NCBI GenBank assembly: GCA_900322165.1
Contig: ONYR01000061.1
Location: forward strand, 1 to 8,756
Source: an uncultured Eubacteriales bacterium
GTDB lineage: Bacteria; Bacillota; Clostridia; Lachnospirales; Bianqueaceae
DNA: 8,756 nt
Direction of reading: 5' to 3'
In this document: positions 5,763 through 8,756 of the stretch, in pieces
Numbering within the stretch: position 1 is the first letter of the stretch
Layout of the letters: every line of letters starts with the position of its first letter
The notes under the pieces: generated by a model
Databases searched by the model: none
Seen by the model: only the letters and a program-made list of their open reading frames with translations
Told to the model about the DNA's origin: nothing
Made by a program: the position numbers and the translations under genes

Positions 5763-6725
5763 ATGAACGTAACCTTTGCGGTAACTTTGCCGGCACTCGC
5801 GGCGTTTGCGGCGGCGCTCGTGCTTGGATATATTCTGATCCCGCTGCTTCACAAACTGAAATTCGGACAGTACATTCGTGAGGATGGGCCTCAGGCTCAC
5901 AAGAAAAAAGCCGGAACCCCGACAATGGGCGGTATCATCTTCGTGGGCGCGTTCCTTGTCGGAACCGTCGTATTTGCGGCGGTCTATCCTTCTTTCTGGA
6001 TCGTGCCGGTAATGACGTTTGGCTTCGGCCTGATCGGCTGGCTTGACGATTTCATCAAGATCGTCCTGAAGCACAATGAAGGCCTCAAGCCGTGGCAGAA
6101 ATTCCTTCTTCAGTTCATTTTTGCGTGCGGATTCGCACTGTATCTGTATCTGACCGGTCACGGAACGAATGTGACGTTCCACCTGTTTAACATAACGGTG
6201 GATTTCGGATTCTTCTACTATGTTTTGGTCGTATTTGCGCTGCTGGCGCTGGACAACGGAACAAATTTTACCGACGGACTCGATGGGCTCGCCACGACGG
6301 TGACGCTCATTATCGCGGTTTTCCTGACGGTCTGTGCCGTAAACGCACAGTCGGAACTGATGATCCCTTCGGCAAGCATGGTCGGTGCGCTGCTTGGCTT
6401 CCTGTACTTTAACGCGTATCCCGCGAAAGTATTCATGGGAGACACCGGCTCGCTGGCGCTTGGCGGCTTTGTCGGCGCGATGGCCTTTTTGCTCGACATG
6501 CCGTTCATGATCCTGATCTTCGGATTTATCTATGTGCTCGAGGTCGTCTCGGTGATGCTGCAGGTCGGCTATTTCAAGCTGACCAAAGGGAAGCGGCTGT
6601 TTAAAATGGCCCCGATCCACCATCATTTTGAACTGCTCGGATGGCATGAGACCCACGTAGTGGCGGTATTTTCAATCGTAACGGCGGTGCTTTGCATCGT
6701 TTCGCTTCTGGTGGTTTTAGCCTAA
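5763..6725 (+). CDS. mraY: Phospho-MurNAc-pentapeptide transferase MraY
   Basis: This integral membrane enzyme transfers phospho-MurNAc-pentapeptide from UDP to undecaprenyl phosphate, making lipid I. It has 320 residues with about ten hydrophobic segments by eye. Signature regions: GPQAHKKKAGTPTMGG near 42-57; LDDFIK with D95, D96 and K99; NFTDGLDGL with N168, D171 and D174; NAYPAKVFMGDTGSLALGG with D227; and the cytoplasmic loop RLFKMAPIHHHFE with H286-H288. The aspartates and histidines expected for Mg2+ and substrate binding are all present. The variant DNGTNFTDGLDGL, rather than the commoner NAVNLTDGLDGL, resembles clostridial (Lachnospiraceae-like) enzymes from memory. GGGGA lies 7 bases before the ATG. 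The gene is 36 bases after murF and downstream of the promoter inside murF. Confidence 0.97.
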   Translation: MNVTFAVTLPALAAFAAALVLGYILIPLLHKLKFGQYIREDGPQAHKKKAGTPTMGGIIFVGAFLVGTVVFAAVYPSFWIVPVMTFGFGLIGWLDDFIKIVLKHNEGLKPWQKFLLQFIFACGFALYLYLTGHGTNVTFHLFNITVDFGFFYYVLVVFALLALDNGTNFTDGLDGLATTVTLIIAVFLTVCAVNAQSELMIPSASMVGALLGFLYFNAYPAKVFMGDTGSLALGGFVGAMAFLLDMPFMILIFGFIYVLEVVSVMLQVGYFKLTKGKRLFKMAPIHHHFELLGWHETHVVAVFSIVTAVLCIVSLLVVLA

Positions 6726-6741
6726 GCGTTTCTCTGACAAA

Positions 6742-6745
6742 GAGG
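6742..6745 (+). promoter_or_regulatory. Ribosome binding site fixing the murD start at ATG 6751
   Basis: GAGG, within AAAGAGGTG, is 5 bases before ATG 6751. An in-frame GTG at 6745 overlaps this SD and would add only two residues, so ATG 6751 (MELNGQKVLV) is preferred. Confidence 0.8.
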
Positions 6746-6750
6746 TGTGT

Positions 6751-8157
6751 ATGGAACTGAACGGACAGAAGGTCCTTGTGATCGGACTGGCAAAAAGCGG
6801 AATCGGAGCAGCAGCGCTTTGTGCAAAGGCAGGCGCGTTGGTATCGGTAAGTGACGGAAAAGCGGCGGAAGCGCTTGCGGAGCAGCTGGAATCGCTGAAG
6901 TCTCAGGGCGTGGCGGCGGATCAAATGATCCTCGGCCGTGCACCCTCGGATGAAGAAGCGGCTTCGTTTAATCTCATCGTGCCGAGTCCCGCGGTCCCGG
7001 CGGATGCGCCGTATCTTGTATATGCGAGGGAGAAGGGCGTGAAGATCGTCTCGGAGATCGAGCTGGCGTCCTGGTTTTGCAAGGCGCCGATGATCGGCAT
7101 TACGGGAACGAACGGCAAGACAACGACAACGACCTTGATCGGCGAGATCCTGAAGGCGTGGAACCCCGCCTCGGTCGCGGCCGGCAACATCGGAACTGCA
7201 TTCACAACGCTCGCGGATACGATTCCGGAGGATGCGATGGCGGTGCTGGAGCTCTCGAGCTTCCAGCTTGAGACCATCGATACCTTTAAGCCGCATATCT
7301 CGGCGATCCTGAATTTCACGCCGGATCATCTGAATCGGCACCATACCTACGAAAACTATGTCGCGGCCAAGTGCCGTGTATTTGAAAACCAGACCGCAGA
7401 GGATTTCTGCGTGCTGAACTTTGACGATCCGCTGGTGAGAGAGAAGGGCGAGGCGCTTGAAGAAGCCGCGCAGCGCGGTGAAAACAAGCCGCGTGTCATC
7501 TGGTTCGCTCACAATGAAAAGAAAAAGGGCGGCGTCTGGTGCGAGAACGGCTGGATCATGGCCGATCTTGACACCGAAACGGTCGAAGTCGTTCGTCTTG
7601 ATGACCTGCAGATCATCGGCGCTCACAACGAAGAAAACGCGATGGCGGCCGCGGCCTGTTGCCTGCGGGCGGGAATTCCGCTTGCGACCGTGCGCGAAGA
7701 GATGATGCGTTTCAAGGGTGTCGCGCACCGCATCGAAAAGGTCGGCGTCGTGGACGGCGTCACCTATTATAACGATTCCAAAGGCACCAACCCGGACGCA
7801 GCGATCAAAGGCCTGCTGGCCATGCGCTCAGAGCAAACCGTCCTGATCGGCGGAGGCTACGACAAGGGCACGCCCTACGATGACTGGTGCAAACTGTTCC
7901 CGGGACGCGTGCGTGAGCTCGTGCTCATCGGGGTGACCGCAGGCGATATTGAAGCCTGCGCGATTCGCTGGGGATTCCCCAAAGAACAGATCTACCGTGC
8001 GGAAACGTTTGCGGAAGCGGTCGAAGAATGCCGAAAGGCTGCCAAGCCGGGAGACAGTGTCTTGCTTTCACCCGCCTGCGCGAGCTGGGGCATGTTCGAC
8101 AATTATGAACAGCGCGGCGACATTTTCCGCAGCATGGTTCAAAGCATGAATGCGTAA
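6751..8157 (+). CDS. murD: UDP-MurNAc-L-alanine:D-glutamate ligase MurD
   Basis: This cytoplasmic Mur ligase adds D-Glu as the second residue of the stem peptide. It has 468 residues, slightly longer than the E. coli enzyme. The Rossmann-like N-terminal domain opens KVLVIGLAKSGIGAA and binds the UDP moiety. The ATP loop GTNGKT is at 119-124. The central domain shows LELSSFQLE, LNFTPDHLNRHHTYENYVAAK (with the lysine expected to be carbamylated) and NFDD. The C-terminal domain shows YNDSKGTNPDA (commonly SKATNPDA, so the Gly is a small variation), LIGGGYDKG and LLSPACASWGMFDNYEQRG, a classic MurD ending. It lies 25 bases after mraY and 69 bases before ftsW, consistent with one transcript. Confidence 0.97.
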   Translation: MELNGQKVLVIGLAKSGIGAAALCAKAGALVSVSDGKAAEALAEQLESLKSQGVAADQMILGRAPSDEEAASFNLIVPSPAVPADAPYLVYAREKGVKIVSEIELASWFCKAPMIGITGTNGKTTTTTLIGEILKAWNPASVAAGNIGTAFTTLADTIPEDAMAVLELSSFQLETIDTFKPHISAILNFTPDHLNRHHTYENYVAAKCRVFENQTAEDFCVLNFDDPLVREKGEALEEAAQRGENKPRVIWFAHNEKKKGGVWCENGWIMADLDTETVEVVRLDDLQIIGAHNEENAMAAAACCLRAGIPLATVREEMMRFKGVAHRIEKVGVVDGVTYYNDSKGTNPDAAIKGLLAMRSEQTVLIGGGYDKGTPYDDWCKLFPGRVRELVLIGVTAGDIEACAIRWGFPKEQIYRAETFAEAVEECRKAAKPGDSVLLSPACASWGMFDNYEQRGDIFRSMVQSMNA

Positions 8158-8211
8158 GCATTCGCAACCATTCGAAACGAGAAGTTAAACGAGAATTGAT
8201 TATCGGATCAG

Positions 8212-8219
8212 AAAGGAGG
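8212..8219 (+). promoter_or_regulatory. Ribosome binding site fixing the ftsW start at GTG 8227
   Basis: AAAGGAGG is the strongest SD in the window and lies 7 bases before GTG 8227. It supports the non-ATG start and the long N-terminal tail. The next in-frame ATG (8611) has no SD and lies deep in the tail. Confidence 0.85.
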
Positions 8220-8226
8220 CAGAAGA

Positions 8227-8756
8227 GTGGCTCGATACACACGCAACACGACCGGAAATCGAAACAGGCGTGAGTTAAACGAAGATGATTTCAAACGGAC
8301 CGTGTCAAGCGGCAACAGTTTTGACGGAAAATTCCAGTCGATCTACGATCAGTACGAAGAGCCGGACACCGCCTCAGAAAGACAGAGCAGCCGTTCCAAA
8401 CGCAGAAGGAATGTCTGGGGACGTCAGAGCGGAGAAAGCTCCGAAGGATCCCGCTCGCAGGCATCCTCTCGCACGTCTTCCGGAAGGACGTCTTCCCAAA
8501 CCCGGTCTTCGGGCAGCCGCCCGTCAAAACGCCCGACCTCCGGCGTCGCTCGCGCTGCATCCGGCATTTCCTCTACGATCTCCGCGGTGCGTGGCTCGAG
8601 AACCGGCAAGATGATCCGCAAGTCTTCGCCCGGAGCGACGAAGCGCTCATTCGGCCTGCCGTCGGTGCGCAACGAGAGCAACTTTACGATCATCGCCTGC
8701 ACCATGATCCTGCTTGTCATCGGACTGATCATGGTTACCAGTTCGAGCTATTACTA
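8227..8756 (+). CDS. ftsW: FtsW-like SEDS cell division protein, N-terminal part
   Basis: The frame starts at GTG 8227 and runs without a stop to the right edge (176 complete codons). Residues 1-152 are hydrophilic and look disordered, with about 31 Arg/Lys against 13 Asp/Glu by hand count. Ser, Thr and Gly are abundant, including a low-complexity stretch with RTSSG and RTSSQ. From residue 153 a membrane segment begins (FTIIACTMILLVIGLIMV) and leads into TSSSYY. This matches the first helix of FtsW/RodA/SpoVE proteins, which typically reads GLxMVYSAS. FtsW is the septal glycan polymerase that partners the class B PBP; ftsW or spoVE directly after murD is the standard order. Only the first helix is visible, so the family call leans on context. 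The tail is far longer than that of typical FtsW. Confidence 0.8.
   Translation, partial: MARYTRNTTGNRNRRELNEDDFKRTVSSGNSFDGKFQSIYDQYEEPDTASERQSSRSKRRRNVWGRQSGESSEGSRSQASSRTSSGRTSSQTRSSGSRPSKRPTSGVARAASGISSTISAVRGSRTGKMIRKSSPGATKRSFGLPSVRNESNFTIIACTMILLVIGLIMVTSSSYY
8470..8514 (+). repeat. In-frame 15-bp repeats in ftsW tail
   Basis: Three adjacent 15-base units (8470-8484, 8485-8499, 8500-8514) encode RTSSG, RTSSQ and TRSSG. The first two share ACGTCTTCC; the third is diverged. They explain the low-complexity Ser/Arg stretch and suggest the tail grew by slippage. Confidence 0.6.

Noticed and set aside
4452..6656. Very long open frame on the minus strand (734 codons) antisense to murF and mraY
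   Set aside because: It lies opposite two unmistakable genes and its translation is Arg/His/Asp-rich with no recognisable domain. Such frames arise from GC-rich codon bias on the sense strand.
6601..7728. Minus-strand open frame (375 codons) antisense to mraY and murD
   Set aside because: Same reason: it overlaps two conserved genes and has no recognisable protein features.
8175..8195. Direct repeat AAACGAGAA (8175-8183, 8187-8195) and the related AGTTAAACGA at 8183 and 8273
   Set aside because: The copies are short and A-rich and could easily be chance. No stem, promoter or operator pattern goes with them.
8285..8614. Plus-strand 109-codon open frame overlapping the ftsW tail
   Set aside because: It is out of frame with the GTG 8227 gene, has no SD, and its translation is low-complexity Pro/Arg/Ala sequence of the kind expected from a shifted reading.

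Overview
The window holds a continuous run of seven plus-strand genes from a division and cell wall (dcw) cluster: ftsL (5' end cut), a class B penicillin-binding protein (ftsI/spoVD type), murE, murF, mraY, murD and ftsW (3' end cut). The gene order, the strong GGAGG-type ribosome binding sites, the meso-diaminopimelate signature in MurE (DNPR) and the DNGTNFTDGLDGL variant in MraY all suggest a Firmicute of the class Clostridia, perhaps close to Lachnospiraceae. The codon use is rather GC-rich for that group. The family-level placement comes from remembered protein resemblance, not from a search.

Layout. Positions 3-593 encode FtsL with a long Arg/Glu-rich cytoplasmic tail; its frame is still open at the left edge. 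A 71-base gap (594-664) contains a perfect hairpin whose loop carries a Shine-Dalgarno-like GGGAGG. The septal transpeptidase follows (665-2599). Next is the only large gap (2600-2794), which holds a strong hairpin, nearly three copies of a 29-bp tandem repeat and a second small hairpin. Then come murE (2795-4288), murF (4275-5726, overlapping murE by 14 bases), mraY (5763-6725), murD (6751-8157) and the 5' part of ftsW (8227 to the right edge). No gene is supported on the minus strand.

How the genes work together. MurD adds D-Glu, MurE adds (by motif) meso-diaminopimelate, and MurF adds D-Ala-D-Ala to the UDP-MurNAc peptide in the cytoplasm. MraY transfers the product to undecaprenyl phosphate to make lipid I. 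FtsW (glycan polymerase) and the class B PBP (transpeptidase) use the finished lipid II at the septum, and FtsL is a scaffold of that complex.

What deserves a second look is mostly regulatory or accessory to a conventional operon. There is a near-consensus extended -10 promoter inside the 3' end of murF, written with two adjacent ATA codons. There is a structured and repetitive leader before murE, and an SD-in-loop hairpin before the PBP gene. FtsW has an unusual N-terminal extension of about 150 residues rich in Ser and Arg. I see no novel defence, mobile or RNA-guided system here.
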